A program made the translations under genes and the position numbers. Positions 17,350 through 26,896 of a DNA stretch of 64,000 nt are shown one piece after another. The notes beneath the pieces are model-generated. The model was not told the DNA's origin and did no database searches. It was given only the letters and a program-made list of their open reading frames with translations. The DNA is taken from NCBI RefSeq assembly GCF_900156375.1, contig NZ_FTNK01000016.1, forward strand, positions 62,001-126,000, in the 5' to 3' direction. The DNA comes from Paenibacillus macquariensis. Lineage in GTDB: Bacteria; Bacillota; Bacilli; Paenibacillales; Paenibacillaceae. The stretch's first letter is position 1; each line of letters begins with the position of its first letter.

Positions 17350-17424
17350 AGCGAGGCTTAGTCTTAAATGATGAATTTAACTGAAAGTACAACAGACTGA
17401 AAGTTTGCCAATATAGCATTATTA

Positions 17425-17456
17425 GTCCCCGACCTGTAATGGTTAGGGACTTTTAA
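17425..17456 (+). terminator. Terminator of the AlkD-like gene
   Basis: AGTCCC (17425-17430) pairs with GGGACT (17447-17452), with an inner GACC/GGTT extension, followed by TTTTAATT. Confidence 0.65.
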
Positions 17457-17583
17457 TTATGTTATTTCTCCAGTGATTGAGGAGTAACTTTTGTCGCAGA
17501 CCGGTGGGTAGGGGGCATGTCCAAGATCAAAGTAGAGATGCTTGTTACATACTTATATATGTTTAATATCCAAAAAAACCAAA

Positions 17584-17597
17584 TTGTCATATGACAA
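17584..17597. promoter_or_regulatory. 14-bp palindrome upstream of the surface-protein gene
   Basis: TTGTCATATGACAA is a perfect 14-bp palindrome, and a further TGACAA half-site follows at about 17604. It stands about 250 bp upstream of the SLH protein start in a 390-bp AT-rich leader region with no other clear signal. Confidence 0.35.
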
Positions 17598-17700
17598 AAA
17601 TAATGACAACGATCACTACTTGTTCTAAATTTCTTAATTTATACTAGGTTAAGAGAAGCATATGACCGATATATATATATTGAATAGAGTAGGGAAAGTA

Positions 17701-17817
17701 ATGATGTTTAAGTCGAAAGGAAGACATAGAGGATATTCATGTACCAGTTGCGTTTGGAGAGGAGCTAAAATATTTCAATATTCGCTAAAAATTGAAGGTT
17801 TTTTTATATTGTTATAG
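17701..17817 (+). CDS. Possible 38-residue Cys/Arg-rich small ORF
   Basis: A 38-codon frame starts ATGATG after AGGGAAAG and reads FKSKGRHRGYSCTSCVWRGA in its first half, a basic stretch with a C-x-x-C pair. It ends 28 bp before the SLH protein start. It could be a small zinc-binding protein, a leader peptide or chance. I recognise no family and the ribosome binding site is mediocre. Confidence 0.3.
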   Translation: MMFKSKGRHRGYSCTSCVWRGAKIFQYSLKIEGFFILL

Positions 17818-17844
17818 AAATAATGGAGCAGGAGGCGAATAAAA

Positions 17845-20800
17845 TTGCTAAGAATATTTAAGAAGGCAGCGTCAATAGTACTCGTATTAAGTTTAATTCT
17901 AAGCGTGTTTCCGCAATTTATTTTTGCGAATGGCCAAAGTTCATCAAAGGAGTTTCTTTCTTTTTCCGTAGAAGACAATCTTGGCAACATCGATAACGTG
18001 AACCATACGATCAACGTCGAAGTTCCTTTTAATTCCGCAGTCGACAATATGCTTGAGATCTTTACGGTTTCCGAAGGTGCGTCAGTACCTAATCATATTA
18101 GTGGGGTTAAGCGCACTGATTATACGAATCCCGTAATATTAACGGTCGTTGCCGAGGACGGTAGTAAGCAGGATTATACGGTTACGGTAACTATCGGGCC
18201 TAGTAACATAAAATCTATAAAATCATTTGACTTGTCGGCTCCTGTAGTGACGGGCTTTATCGACGACGAAGCGTTTGCGATCTTTCTCACCGTACCGCAA
18301 GGTACGAATGTGACTGCGTTGAAGCCTACGTTTATTACAGATGAAAGCGCGGCTAAAGTTAAGGTGAATGGTACTGTTCAAGACAGTGGCGTCAGCGCTC
18401 AGAATTTTACACAACCATTGATCTATACGGTTGAAGCCTTAGATGGCAGCACACGGAACTATACGGTTACCGTTAATTTTCAAAGAGAGCTCAGTACGGC
18501 CAAAGAAATCACTTATTTCGGGTTGGCTTCGCTTTCTTCAGTTGGGATAATCGATGAGATAAACCATAAGATAGCTCTTACGGTTCCCTTCGGTACAAAC
18601 TTGGCATCCTTAGCGCCGGCGTTTACGTCTACGGGCACCAGGGTCTACGTAAACCAAGTACAGCAAATTAGCGGAGAAGCCGTCTTAGATTTCAGATCGC
18701 TTGTTGACTATGTCGTTTATGATGAAGTCGGCGACTCTCAAGTCTATACCGTGACGGTACAAGTTGCGGCTGCAAGCTCAACTAAAGAAATGCTGACTTT
18801 TGCTGTTGCGGGTACAGAGGGTACTGTGAATGAAGCTGCGCATACGATATCCGTTGTATTGCCTGCCAGAGGTTCACTTCTCAATCAGACCGCAACGTTC
18901 ACGACAAATGGTCAATCTGTCAAAATAGGCAACGAAGTCCAATATTCCGGGCGAACGCTTAACGATTTTACAAGTCCACTGACGTACACTGTAATCTCAG
19001 AGAACGGGTTGACGCAAAATTATGTGGTCACCACAGTGGTATTGGCTGATCTATCTGCGAAAGTTATCTCTGTAAGTGTGCCAGCGAATGGTACTTACAC
19101 GTTTGGGCAAGCCCTCGATTTTGGTGTGGCGTTTGATCAGGCGGTTAGTGTGGATACGACGAATGGGACGCCAAGTTTGTGGCTAGTGATAGGAATCAAG
19201 TCGGTAAGGGCAGATTATCTTTCCGGCTCGGGAAGCAACACCCTGACATTTCGTTACACGGTTCAAAGAGGCGATTCTGACTTGGACGGTATAACCGTCG
19301 GGGCGTTAGATCTTAATAGAGGTACGATTAAAGATTCCGTTAGCAACACTGATGCCTCATTAACATTAAATAGCGTAGGCAGTACGGCAGGAGTGCTCGT
19401 CAACGCTCCTGTTGAAGCAGCGACGGTATCAACAAATCCGGTAACGAATGTTACCTCAACCTCGGCAAATGTAGGCGGGGATGTAACCAGTGACGGCGAT
19501 TCGGCGGTAACCGTACGCGGTATTGTTTTTTCTACGAGTAGTGATCCAACAATAGCAGACATGAAGGTTGTCGTTGCTGGCACGACGGGTAGCTACACTT
19601 CGAATCTAACTGGACTTGCAGCGGAGACCACTTATCACGTTCGCGCATTTGCGACGAATAGCGTAGGGACAAGCTATGGGAACGATGTTAGCTTTACGAC
19701 AACGTTGCCGAGTAGCGTAGCGACGGTATCAACAACTGATCCGGTAACGAATGTTACCGCAACCTCGGCAGACGTAGGCGGGGATATAACCAGCGAAGGC
19801 GGTGCTCCGGTAACCGTACGCGGTATTGTTTATTCTACGACAAGTAATCCAACACTAGCGGACAAGCAGATTGTCGTTGCCGGCACGACAGGTAGCTACA
19901 CTTCGAATCTGGGTGGATTAGTAGCGGGAACAACTTATTACGTTCGCGCATTTGCTACGAATAGCGTAGGGACAAGCTATGGAAACGATGTTAGCTTTAC
20001 TACACTTTCAACTACTCCTCCAATTGCAACAGTCATTGCTATGTCTTTGAACAAGCATACTGGAACAATGCAAGTTGGGGATACGTTCACTGTAGTAGCT
20101 ACTGCAACTATGAGTGACACGACGACTCAAGATATAACTTCTCTAATTACTTGGACAGCTGACGATCCTTCTAAAGTTTCCATTCATAATGGAGTGATCA
20201 CAGCATTAAAGTCAGGCAGTGTAACAATAGAAGCTAAGTATTCAGGCACGTCAGTAATCGTTGATCATATTAATCTCAACATTACTAATCCTTATATTCC
20301 TGGAACTGGAACTGGAACGGGTGGAACTCCAAGCTATGGTACTAATGAGATTACTGTAGAAAAACCTCCAGCAGCTAGTACTCCTCCAATCTTCCCTACG
20401 GGTGTTAATATTGCAAAGGTTATCTCAGAACTCACTAAGAAATTGGAAGACAGTAAGGGAGTGTCTGTGAACTTTAATGACACGGCTACTCACTGGGCAG
20501 ATAAAACGGTTAAGTTATTCACTAAACTGGGCGTTGTAAAAGGATACGAGGATGGTTCATTCCGGCCTAATGATAGTATTACTCGAGGAGAGTTTGCTTC
20601 TATCATATTTAGAGTGTTTGGATTAACGGGTTCCACATCTACTAACCTATCAGATGGTAAAGGTCATTGGGCTGAAGATGCTATTATAGCCTTGTCCTCT
20701 AGTGGTATTATCTCAGGTTACGAAGATGGAACGTTTAAGCCTGACAGACAAATAACTAGAGCTGAAATTATTTCTATTATTTCTAAATTAGTAGTTCTCA

Positions 20801-21009
20801 AGACAACTTCTAGTCAAGGTACTTTTAAAGACATTGATGGGGTCTGGAATAAAGATCAGATTCAGGCAGCTGCTTCTATGGGGCTAGTAAATGGGCAGTC
20901 AACTGATCACTTTGCACCACAATCCAATGCTACTCGTGCAGAAGCCCTTACAATTATATTGCATGCATTAGAATTAGACTCAGGTCTTAAATCTTTATTT
21001 GAACAATAA
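17845..21009 (+). CDS. Large secreted surface protein with Ig-like repeats and three SLH domains
   Basis: A 1054-residue protein with a signal peptide (~1-29, ending FIFANG). Four related ~85-residue beta-sandwich repeats (each ending DYTVTV/NYTVTV-like) run to ~400. Next come an Ig-like domain (~405-520), two nearly identical fibronectin III-like repeats (~525-720), a Big_2-like domain (~725-815), a Gly/Thr linker and three SLH domains (~877-1050; HWADKTVKLFTKLGVVKGYE and HWAEDAIIALSSSGIISGYE). SLH domains bind pyruvylated wall polymer, so the protein is displayed on the surface; no enzymatic domain is visible. The start is TTG at 17845 after AGGAGG. The last ~330 codons are more AT-rich than the first part. 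Confidence 0.88.
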   Translation: MLRIFKKAASIVLVLSLILSVFPQFIFANGQSSSKEFLSFSVEDNLGNIDNVNHTINVEVPFNSAVDNMLEIFTVSEGASVPNHISGVKRTDYTNPVILTVVAEDGSKQDYTVTVTIGPSNIKSIKSFDLSAPVVTGFIDDEAFAIFLTVPQGTNVTALKPTFITDESAAKVKVNGTVQDSGVSAQNFTQPLIYTVEALDGSTRNYTVTVNFQRELSTAKEITYFGLASLSSVGIIDEINHKIALTVPFGTNLASLAPAFTSTGTRVYVNQVQQISGEAVLDFRSLVDYVVYDEVGDSQVYTVTVQVAAASSTKEMLTFAVAGTEGTVNEAAHTISVVLPARGSLLNQTATFTTNGQSVKIGNEVQYSGRTLNDFTSPLTYTVISENGLTQNYVVTTVVLADLSAKVISVSVPANGTYTFGQALDFGVAFDQAVSVDTTNGTPSLWLVIGIKSVRADYLSGSGSNTLTFRYTVQRGDSDLDGITVGALDLNRGTIKDSVSNTDASLTLNSVGSTAGVLVNAPVEAATVSTNPVTNVTSTSANVGGDVTSDGDSAVTVRGIVFSTSSDPTIADMKVVVAGTTGSYTSNLTGLAAETTYHVRAFATNSVGTSYGNDVSFTTTLPSSVATVSTTDPVTNVTATSADVGGDITSEGGAPVTVRGIVYSTTSNPTLADKQIVVAGTTGSYTSNLGGLVAGTTYYVRAFATNSVGTSYGNDVSFTTLSTTPPIATVIAMSLNKHTGTMQVGDTFTVVATATMSDTTTQDITSLITWTADDPSKVSIHNGVITALKSGSVTIEAKYSGTSVIVDHINLNITNPYIPGTGTGTGGTPSYGTNEITVEKPPAASTPPIFPTGVNIAKVISELTKKLEDSKGVSVNFNDTATHWADKTVKLFTKLGVVKGYEDGSFRPNDSITRGEFASIIFRVFGLTGSTSTNLSDGKGHWAEDAIIALSSSGIISGYEDGTFKPDRQITRAEIISIISKLVVLKTTSSQGTFKDIDGVWNKDQIQAAASMGLVNGQSTDHFAPQSNATRAEALTIILHALELDSGLKSLFEQ
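19420..20003 (+). repeat. Tandem ~290-bp DNA repeat inside the SLH gene
   Basis: Two fibronectin III-like modules (19420-19702 and 19720-20003) are alike at DNA level, with long identical runs such as ACGAATAGCGTAGGGACAAG. This points to a recent tandem duplication. Confidence 0.75.
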
Positions 21010-21023
21010 ATAGTAAAGAAGAA

Positions 21024-21061
21024 GGCGTGTGGGTAGATATTACTCACACGTCTTTTCTTTT
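21024..21061 (+). terminator. Terminator of the SLH protein gene
   Basis: GGCGTGTG (21024-21031) pairs with CACACGTC (21045-21052; one G-T pair), followed by TTTTCTTTT. Confidence 0.75.
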
Positions 21062-21080
21062 GAAAATAATGAAGTAACAT

Positions 21081-22517
21081 TCACTCACATAAAATCAACT
21101 CCGAAAGACGATGAATCCCCTGTTCAATCGATGCTTCATCTACTTGTGCAAACCCCAATACCCATCCCTTTCGTGTGCTTTCCAAACAATAGGGTCCAAG
21201 AGGATATACACGTATTCCCTGTTGAAGGGCTAACGTTGTCACCGTTTCTTCGTCGTATGATTCTTCAGCTTCAAGTAACATATGCAATCCCGTTTCTGCT
21301 CCACTTAGTGTGAAACGTTCCCCTAATCCGCTAGCCATAATAGCCTTTGTCATCGCTTCGTGTCTTCGTCGGTACACATTTCTGACTCTTCTCATATGGC
21401 GCATGAAATGCCCATTCTTGATGAAGTGGGTTAGTGTTAGCTGATCCATAATCGGCAGATGACGGTAAGTCAGCTCCTGTACCCTAGCTAGTTGAGCAAT
21501 GGCCTCGACTGATCCAACGATAGCCGAAATACGAATGCCTGGAGCAATCATTTTAGAAAAACTCATGAGGTACAAGGTATTCTGAGGTGCTTGGCTAAAC
21601 AGCGTTGGAAGTGGATCCCCACGATATCGAAATTCACTATCATAATCGTCTTCAATGATCCACGATTGATCTTTAGTAGCCTTATGTAGCAATTGTTGCC
21701 TGCGCGGCTCGGACATAACGACTCCGACCGCGCACTGGTGCGAAGGAGTAACAAAAATCAGCTTGGATTGTGGGTGAATATGCTCAACCACTAGACCATA
21801 CTCATCAACGGGAACAGGTACCACATTCATACGCCGATATTTCATCGCCATCCAGGAAGCTGGAAAACCGGGATCTTCTACAGAGACAGTGTCCCCATCA
21901 GATAAAAGTGACTGTGCGATTAAGTCAATACTATGCTGAGCTCCTGAGGTCAATAGAATCTGATTGGTTTGAATATGGATGCCTCGTTCAAGTGATAAAT
22001 AACGCTGAATTTGTTCACGTAAGGGTGTGAAGCCATAGGGATTACCGTAAGCCCAATTTGATTCATCCATTTCAGCGGATGCATGGAGAAGCGATTGTCG
22101 CCAGTTCTTTTGAAATTGCCCATCCAAATAGGGTTCATGGGGACTGAAATCAATATCCACTTCTCGTTGTTCTTTGCCTCTGAACCAGTCATGTAGTTGA
22201 TCGACAGCCGAGTTCAACAAGGGAAGGGAAGGCGGAATGGGACCATCTGTTATTATTTCCTTCGTCGATTCTGTGACTTGATTCCATTGACTAACTCGTG
22301 TTCCCCCCCGGCGAGATGTAATGGTATACCCTCGACTTAGCAATTCCTCATAGACGATCTGTATAGTTGAGCGGGAGACACCTACCATGTGAGCCAGTTC
22401 GCGGGAAGGAATCAGCAATTCCCCTGGGGCCCAAATCCCGTTTGTAATATTATAAATAGCTTGATCAAGCAATTGCTGCCAGATCGGTCTCTTATCATTA
22501 CGAATGACTTTCATCAT
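21081..22517 (-). CDS. MocR/PdxR-type GntR regulator with aminotransferase domain
   Basis: A 478-residue fusion of an N-terminal GntR winged helix (IPSRELAHMVGVSRSTIQIV) and a fold-type I aminotransferase domain that binds PLP: LTSGAQHSIDLIAQ, EDPGFPASW, IIEDDYDSEFRYRG, and the Schiff-base Lys in LYLMSFSKMIAPGIR. Such proteins regulate vitamin B6 or amino-acid genes as PLP sensors. The start at 22517 has GGGAGGTG upstream; the frame's earlier codons overlap that site. It is divergent from a flavin-binding PNPOx-like gene, its likely target. Confidence 0.87.
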   Translation of the reverse strand: MMKVIRNDKRPIWQQLLDQAIYNITNGIWAPGELLIPSRELAHMVGVSRSTIQIVYEELLSRGYTITSRRGGTRVSQWNQVTESTKEIITDGPIPPSLPLLNSAVDQLHDWFRGKEQREVDIDFSPHEPYLDGQFQKNWRQSLLHASAEMDESNWAYGNPYGFTPLREQIQRYLSLERGIHIQTNQILLTSGAQHSIDLIAQSLLSDGDTVSVEDPGFPASWMAMKYRRMNVVPVPVDEYGLVVEHIHPQSKLIFVTPSHQCAVGVVMSEPRRQQLLHKATKDQSWIIEDDYDSEFRYRGDPLPTLFSQAPQNTLYLMSFSKMIAPGIRISAIVGSVEAIAQLARVQELTYRHLPIMDQLTLTHFIKNGHFMRHMRRVRNVYRRRHEAMTKAIMASGLGERFTLSGAETGLHMLLEAEESYDEETVTTLALQQGIRVYPLGPYCLESTRKGWVLGFAQVDEASIEQGIHRLSELILCE

Positions 22518-22560
22518 CGTACACACCTCCCAATAGAAGATCCAACCCTAAGTAATAGTT

Positions 22561-22607
22561 ATGGATTGTTCGAAAACGTAATCTTTGGATGTTATAATGC
22601 AATCCAT
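22561..22607. promoter_or_regulatory. Promoter framed by an inverted repeat
   Basis: ATGGATTG (22561-22568) and CAATCCAT (22600-22607) are exact inverted copies flanking a region with TATAAT at 22593-22598 pointing to the plus strand. MocR-type regulators bind repeats of this kind around their target promoters, so this may be the operator for the 22735 gene. The -35 is weak. Confidence 0.5.
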
Positions 22608-22734
22608 TCGTTGATATACTACCGTAATAACACTAGTATTTGCAATCTGGCCGTTGCCGTACGCTAGAAGAGTATCGTATTTAAGGCAATTGGAGCGGGA
22701 TGAGTATCTTATGAAATGAAAGGGGAAATTTTGA

Positions 22735-23283
22735 ATGGATTCGGTTCGTTACAAGATCAGGGAATGTGTGGATCAAGACAAAATTGAAAGTTTCCTTCAC
22801 CAAGCGAGAACAGGGTATCTTGGGTTGGTTGATGGGAATCTTCCATATGTTGTACCGCTTAATTATGTATGGACGCAGGGGAAGCTCTATTTTCACGGGG
22901 CTGGAGATGGAAGACGTAATCAAGTCATGAAGGAAAATCCAGAGGTATGCTTTACGGTATGTGAGGAATACGGAACCATCACGAATCCAGTACCTGCCAA
23001 GACGGATACGGCTTATATGAGCGTAATGATATTTGGACAAGCAGAGCCGATCACAGATTTGGATGAAGCTACTCATGTACTTCAGGAAATGATGAATAAA
23101 TATGTACCCGGATATTATAACCGCCCCTTACCCAAGCAGCATGTGGACAAGTATAGGTCGGCTGTATTCGGCGGACCAGTTCAAGTATGCCGGGTAATTC
23201 CCCACCATATGACGGCAAAAGAAAGTCCTATTGAAGCAGAAAAAATGTATAGAACGGAAATGAAGGTAGGACGAGATAATTAA
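22735..23283 (+). CDS. Pyridoxamine 5'-phosphate oxidase-fold flavoprotein (NimA-like)
   Basis: A 182-residue split-barrel flavin-binding protein. LHQARTGYLGLVDGNLPYVV, PLNYVWTQGKLYFHGAGDGR and NPEVCFTVCEE are characteristic of the NimA/flavin-nucleotide-binding branch of the PNPOx superfamily, whose members reduce nitroimidazoles or bind FMN/haem. Real PNPOx activity is unlikely. The ATG at 22735 follows AAAGGGG with suitable spacing. Its divergence from the PLP-dependent MocR regulator suggests a link to B6 or flavin metabolism. Confidence 0.8.
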   Translation: MDSVRYKIRECVDQDKIESFLHQARTGYLGLVDGNLPYVVPLNYVWTQGKLYFHGAGDGRRNQVMKENPEVCFTVCEEYGTITNPVPAKTDTAYMSVMIFGQAEPITDLDEATHVLQEMMNKYVPGYYNRPLPKQHVDKYRSAVFGGPVQVCRVIPHHMTAKESPIEAEKMYRTEMKVGRDN

Positions 23284-23393
23284 TGAAAGAATAACGTTAC
23301 GACTTGCACTACGCCGTTTCCGATCTTGGACATCATAATCCCCCAAAGTTCTGGGTATGTTAGAACAAGACACCGAGGAAAAGGGAGTGTAGC

Positions 23394-23675
23394 ATGATGG
23401 CAAGAAGAAGCAGGAGATATGTGGTGCCAGGAGTGGAACAGGGGATGCAGGCTTTCAAAGCAGACGTAATGAAACGCGAAGGATATGCGGTTGATCCGAA
23501 TCAGCCCGACGATGTGAAATATGAAGTAGCTAAGGAGCTTGGTGTACCTCTGCATCCAGGTGACAATGGAGGTCTGACTACAGAATCAGTCGGACAAGTT
23601 GGTGGCAAAATTGGAGGCGCGATGGTACGGGAAATGATCCGTCTCGCACAAGAGCAATTAGCGAATAAAAAGTAG
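23394..23675 (+). CDS. Alpha/beta-type small acid-soluble spore protein
   Basis: A 93-residue protein. VVPGVEQGMQAFKADVM and YEVAKELGV, followed by the second half VGQVGGKIGGAMVREMIRLA, match alpha/beta SASPs, which coat and protect DNA in dormant spores; the E-x-A germination-protease site region is near VKYEVAKELG. It is longer than typical SASPs (~65-72) through an extended basic N-terminus (MARRSRRY) and a wider central segment. ATG at 23394 or 23397 both fit the GGGAG upstream. It is strong evidence for a spore-forming host. Confidence 0.82.
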   Translation: MMARRSRRYVVPGVEQGMQAFKADVMKREGYAVDPNQPDDVKYEVAKELGVPLHPGDNGGLTTESVGQVGGKIGGAMVREMIRLAQEQLANKK

Positions 23676-23856
23676 ACTAAAGACTTCTAAGAAGTTGGTA
23701 CCAGCTAAAAATCAAGAAATCGATATAATTTGTAATCTTAAAATATCCATCCTAGTAGTCTGGTCTGTGAGTTCTTCAATCTCATAGGACGGGTTACTTT
23801 TTGTGTTATGAATTACAGGGGGAATTGGCTGTGGGAAAGAAAAATCCGAGCGCAAA

Positions 23857-23900
23857 GGAGCCATCCCTCAAGTAGAAAAATCTACTCAAGGGACAGCTCC
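23857..23900 (-). terminator. Hairpin after the GH85 gene
   Basis: GGAGC (23857-23861) and GCTCC (23896-23900) close a long imperfect stem that includes TCCCT/AGGGA and AGTAGA/TCTACT. It lies 21 bp past the GH85 stop. Confidence 0.55.
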
Positions 23901-23921
23901 AGATTCAAATCTTTTAGTTCC

Positions 23922-26813
23922 TTACTTGTCGGCTGGGGTTCCAAATGGAATTTTAACCGGCTCGGATTTATTGCCGCTGAAGTCTTCCAGCACCACTTCA
24001 ATTACGCCAGAGGTACTCCCAACTTTGAGATTGGTTAAATCGTCGACACCTCTTGTAGCATAAGATTTCCCATCCTTAAAGGTGATTGGTTTGCCATTTT
24101 GCGATGCGTACAAATGCCACCAGTCATTGGATGTTGGGCCAGACAATTTAACATAGGAACCGTTCATTGTTGCTACGCCTTCGTATACATCGGAATAATT
24201 ATCTTTTAACACACTAGTATCATCCGTGTAAGTAATCACATTTCCCTTAGCATCCAAAAGCGAGACTCTAACGGTATACGTACTTCCATCTGTATATGGA
24301 ATTTCAAATTCAGCGGAATTCGTTGCTTTTTCTAAAGTAGTTGAATATACATCATCGTGTGAATAGTTGAAGCTCACATCTACTTTTACTTTTTCATGCT
24401 TTATGGGAGGTGTGTTCCATGATAAGAAAATGGATCCCTCGTGTTCAGTCGTTTCAATGTTTTTAACTGTTTTGCTGAAATCCTTTTTGACTACGGCTGG
24501 CTTGCCTTCAATTCCGTCAGCGCCAACTGCGGTAACTTTAATTTCAACATTACCCTTAGGATCGTATAAGGATTTAATATAAAATGCGTCGTCATAGGTT
24601 CCGCCTAAGTATACTTCTCTGCCATCGTCATATTTCGCATATACATTGTACTTCTGTACTTTGCTGTAGTCTTCCAAATCCCATGAGATATACATTTCGG
24701 AAGTATCGAAGGATTTATCGATTTTCAAGCCTGTTGGAGCTTTAGGCTTAGCTACAGTGCCATCCGTAATTTTAATTTCACCAACGTTGAATTGGTAATT
24801 CTTTATCGCACCTTTCTCCGGTGTAAAGGCCAAACCGAAAGCGGCTAAGCTTCTACCAGCATAAGCAGACAAGTTAAGGTTCTTTTCATCCCATCCTTTG
24901 GTCGTTTTGTTAGCACCGCTTGGAATTTGAACGTATTCCACTTTGGATGGAGCGTCTTCAAATATCAATCCTACTTTAACGCTACTTGCATCGGTAGCAG
25001 ATGGTTTATTATAAGTAATGTTTAACTTGGAAGTTTTTTTAATATCCATTTTAGTTTTGTAAAGATTCACAAAGTTCGTTGCATCTAGATCACCGAAGAC
25101 TACTAGAGAACTGCCACCATTATACGCACCAACCTGGGTATAGTCATGTCCTTCGCTATATTTCTTTCCATAGTCATAATCTACATTTAACCGTGTGCCT
25201 TCTGTATCAATGCGCCATTGCCATGTTGGCAAGTAATCTTGGATATTGATGTTTGCCCATTCATGATCATTTGAAACTTGACCGTCTACAAAATACTGCA
25301 TACCATGTCCGGTATTAAAGTTGGTGTTAAAGTTGGAACCGTTAATAACGGATCTTTCCGAGATGAATGCTGCTAGACCTGGCCATGTCTTATATTCCTT
25401 ACCCTCGTTATCCTTACCCTCGTCTGGCTTTCCACGGTTAGGATCATTGGCAGTTTTAACAGGGTCAGGGGTAGCATTTAGAACCGCACCAAGCAATTCA
25501 TCATGAGTCATGTCAGCTGAATCAAGTGTGCCTTTTCCTTCAGCATATGTTGGAGCATTAGCTGCACCTGAATACCATGCTCTTTCTCTTGCAGCAATAT
25601 ACTTGTAGTATTCGGGGTTGCCGCGTCTGTTTTCTGTGTACTTATTAGGTCCCGAATGACCAAAGAGCTGTTCATCCAAATGCTCATAGACCGTAGAGCT
25701 ACCCAGGGAAGCTATGCCTGTTCTAGGTACCAGATTTTCATCGTAAGTGTTGTATAAGGATCCCCGCATGCCACTAAACCCGGTTTGACCGGCTTCAAAC
25801 GTATTAAACACTGTATTTCTTGGATCCAGACCTAATGACTTCATAGTTTCCACGGAACCGTCCACCATTGCTTTACTTGGGTCCGGATTCATGTACAGGG
25901 AATGAGCAGCAACGGTTTCATCGGTAGGGTTCTTGATCCAGTTGCTGAACTCCTTAGCGTTTTTATTGTAGTAATCTATTTTACCCCACTTGCTTTCGTT
26001 CTCCTGTCCATAAAGGTTAGAAGCATAGACTTGAACGTAAATCCCCTGTGAAGTCAAGGCACGAAGAAACTCTTCATATACCGGCATAAAGCTGGCAGGA
26101 AGTTTTTCTTCCGCATTCACAAAGTAGCCGTCAAAGTTGTAATACTTAGCGATTTCAACAAATTTATCCGCGAGTGGGAATCGTCCATTTTCGTCTTTAT
26201 AAATAAAGTCATCCGTATGCTCTGATCTTGGGAAGAAAATAGCACCTAATGCTTTAACACCGTTTTTGTGAGCGGCATTGGTATATGCCGGGTTAGGAAG
26301 ATTCATCACGCCAAACTCATATTCGCGCTCCCACCATTCTCCTTCAGGATTAAATAGGGAGTCCGGTGTTGGATTCGTCACTACACCATGCCAGGATGCC
26401 GTATAATCAACATATTGCCAAAAGTTAAACAGATATTGGGCGAATTGATCATTATAAATGGTTGGATTAAAAAACTCATTGCCATAATCACCTGTTAAGA
26501 GCAAGCTTTGAACTTCCTGATCCAACATAGGATTAGCCTGTGTTGGTTTAAAGGCTTCATTTCGTTTCTGAAGCGGTACTTCAGCTCTCATAAATTCATA
26601 GTACTCATCTGATTTAGGAGTCCAATCCAGGATATTCTGTTTACGGTACCCATGATAAACGGGTTGACTTTTACCCTTATAGCCTTGTTCACCCATGCGA
26701 GGAGGGAGAGTATCACCACCCGCATGTACGATTGTAGCGTTAGGTAGAATCATACCAACGGATAAGATAGATGCTAAAGCAACAGTCAAATGTTTTTTGT
26801 ATTTTACTCTCAT
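23922..26813 (-). CDS. Secreted endo-beta-N-acetylglucosaminidase (GH85)
   Basis: A 963-residue secreted protein with a signal peptide to about residue 31. The catalytic domain (~55-380) contains FDGYFVNAEEKLP with Asn233 and Glu235, the GH85 pair that performs substrate-assisted cleavage of the chitobiose core of N-glycans, plus FNFWQYVDYTASWHG and ALGAIFFPRSEH. It continues with a jelly-roll-like region (~500-690, VFGDLDATNFVNLY), fibronectin III-like modules from ~692 and a beta-rich tail. It would release high-mannose or hybrid glycans outside the cell. AGAGGAG precedes the ATG. A cre site stands about 140 bp upstream. Confidence 0.88.
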   Translation of the reverse strand: MRVKYKKHLTVALASILSVGMILPNATIVHAGGDTLPPRMGEQGYKGKSQPVYHGYRKQNILDWTPKSDEYYEFMRAEVPLQKRNEAFKPTQANPMLDQEVQSLLLTGDYGNEFFNPTIYNDQFAQYLFNFWQYVDYTASWHGVVTNPTPDSLFNPEGEWWEREYEFGVMNLPNPAYTNAAHKNGVKALGAIFFPRSEHTDDFIYKDENGRFPLADKFVEIAKYYNFDGYFVNAEEKLPASFMPVYEEFLRALTSQGIYVQVYASNLYGQENESKWGKIDYYNKNAKEFSNWIKNPTDETVAAHSLYMNPDPSKAMVDGSVETMKSLGLDPRNTVFNTFEAGQTGFSGMRGSLYNTYDENLVPRTGIASLGSSTVYEHLDEQLFGHSGPNKYTENRRGNPEYYKYIAARERAWYSGAANAPTYAEGKGTLDSADMTHDELLGAVLNATPDPVKTANDPNRGKPDEGKDNEGKEYKTWPGLAAFISERSVINGSNFNTNFNTGHGMQYFVDGQVSNDHEWANINIQDYLPTWQWRIDTEGTRLNVDYDYGKKYSEGHDYTQVGAYNGGSSLVVFGDLDATNFVNLYKTKMDIKKTSKLNITYNKPSATDASSVKVGLIFEDAPSKVEYVQIPSGANKTTKGWDEKNLNLSAYAGRSLAAFGLAFTPEKGAIKNYQFNVGEIKITDGTVAKPKAPTGLKIDKSFDTSEMYISWDLEDYSKVQKYNVYAKYDDGREVYLGGTYDDAFYIKSLYDPKGNVEIKVTAVGADGIEGKPAVVKKDFSKTVKNIETTEHEGSIFLSWNTPPIKHEKVKVDVSFNYSHDDVYSTTLEKATNSAEFEIPYTDGSTYTVRVSLLDAKGNVITYTDDTSVLKDNYSDVYEGVATMNGSYVKLSGPTSNDWWHLYASQNGKPITFKDGKSYATRGVDDLTNLKVGSTSGVIEVVLEDFSGNKSEPVKIPFGTPADK

Positions 26814-26896
26814 GGTTTCATACTCCTCTTGTTCATATTTATAAAAACGTTAAACGCTTCTATACTAAATAATTAAACAGACTATACTTAAATAGT

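Noticed and set aside
26845..26870. Second possible cre site close to the GH85 start
   Set aside because: It misses at least two conserved positions of the consensus, unlike the site at 26951.
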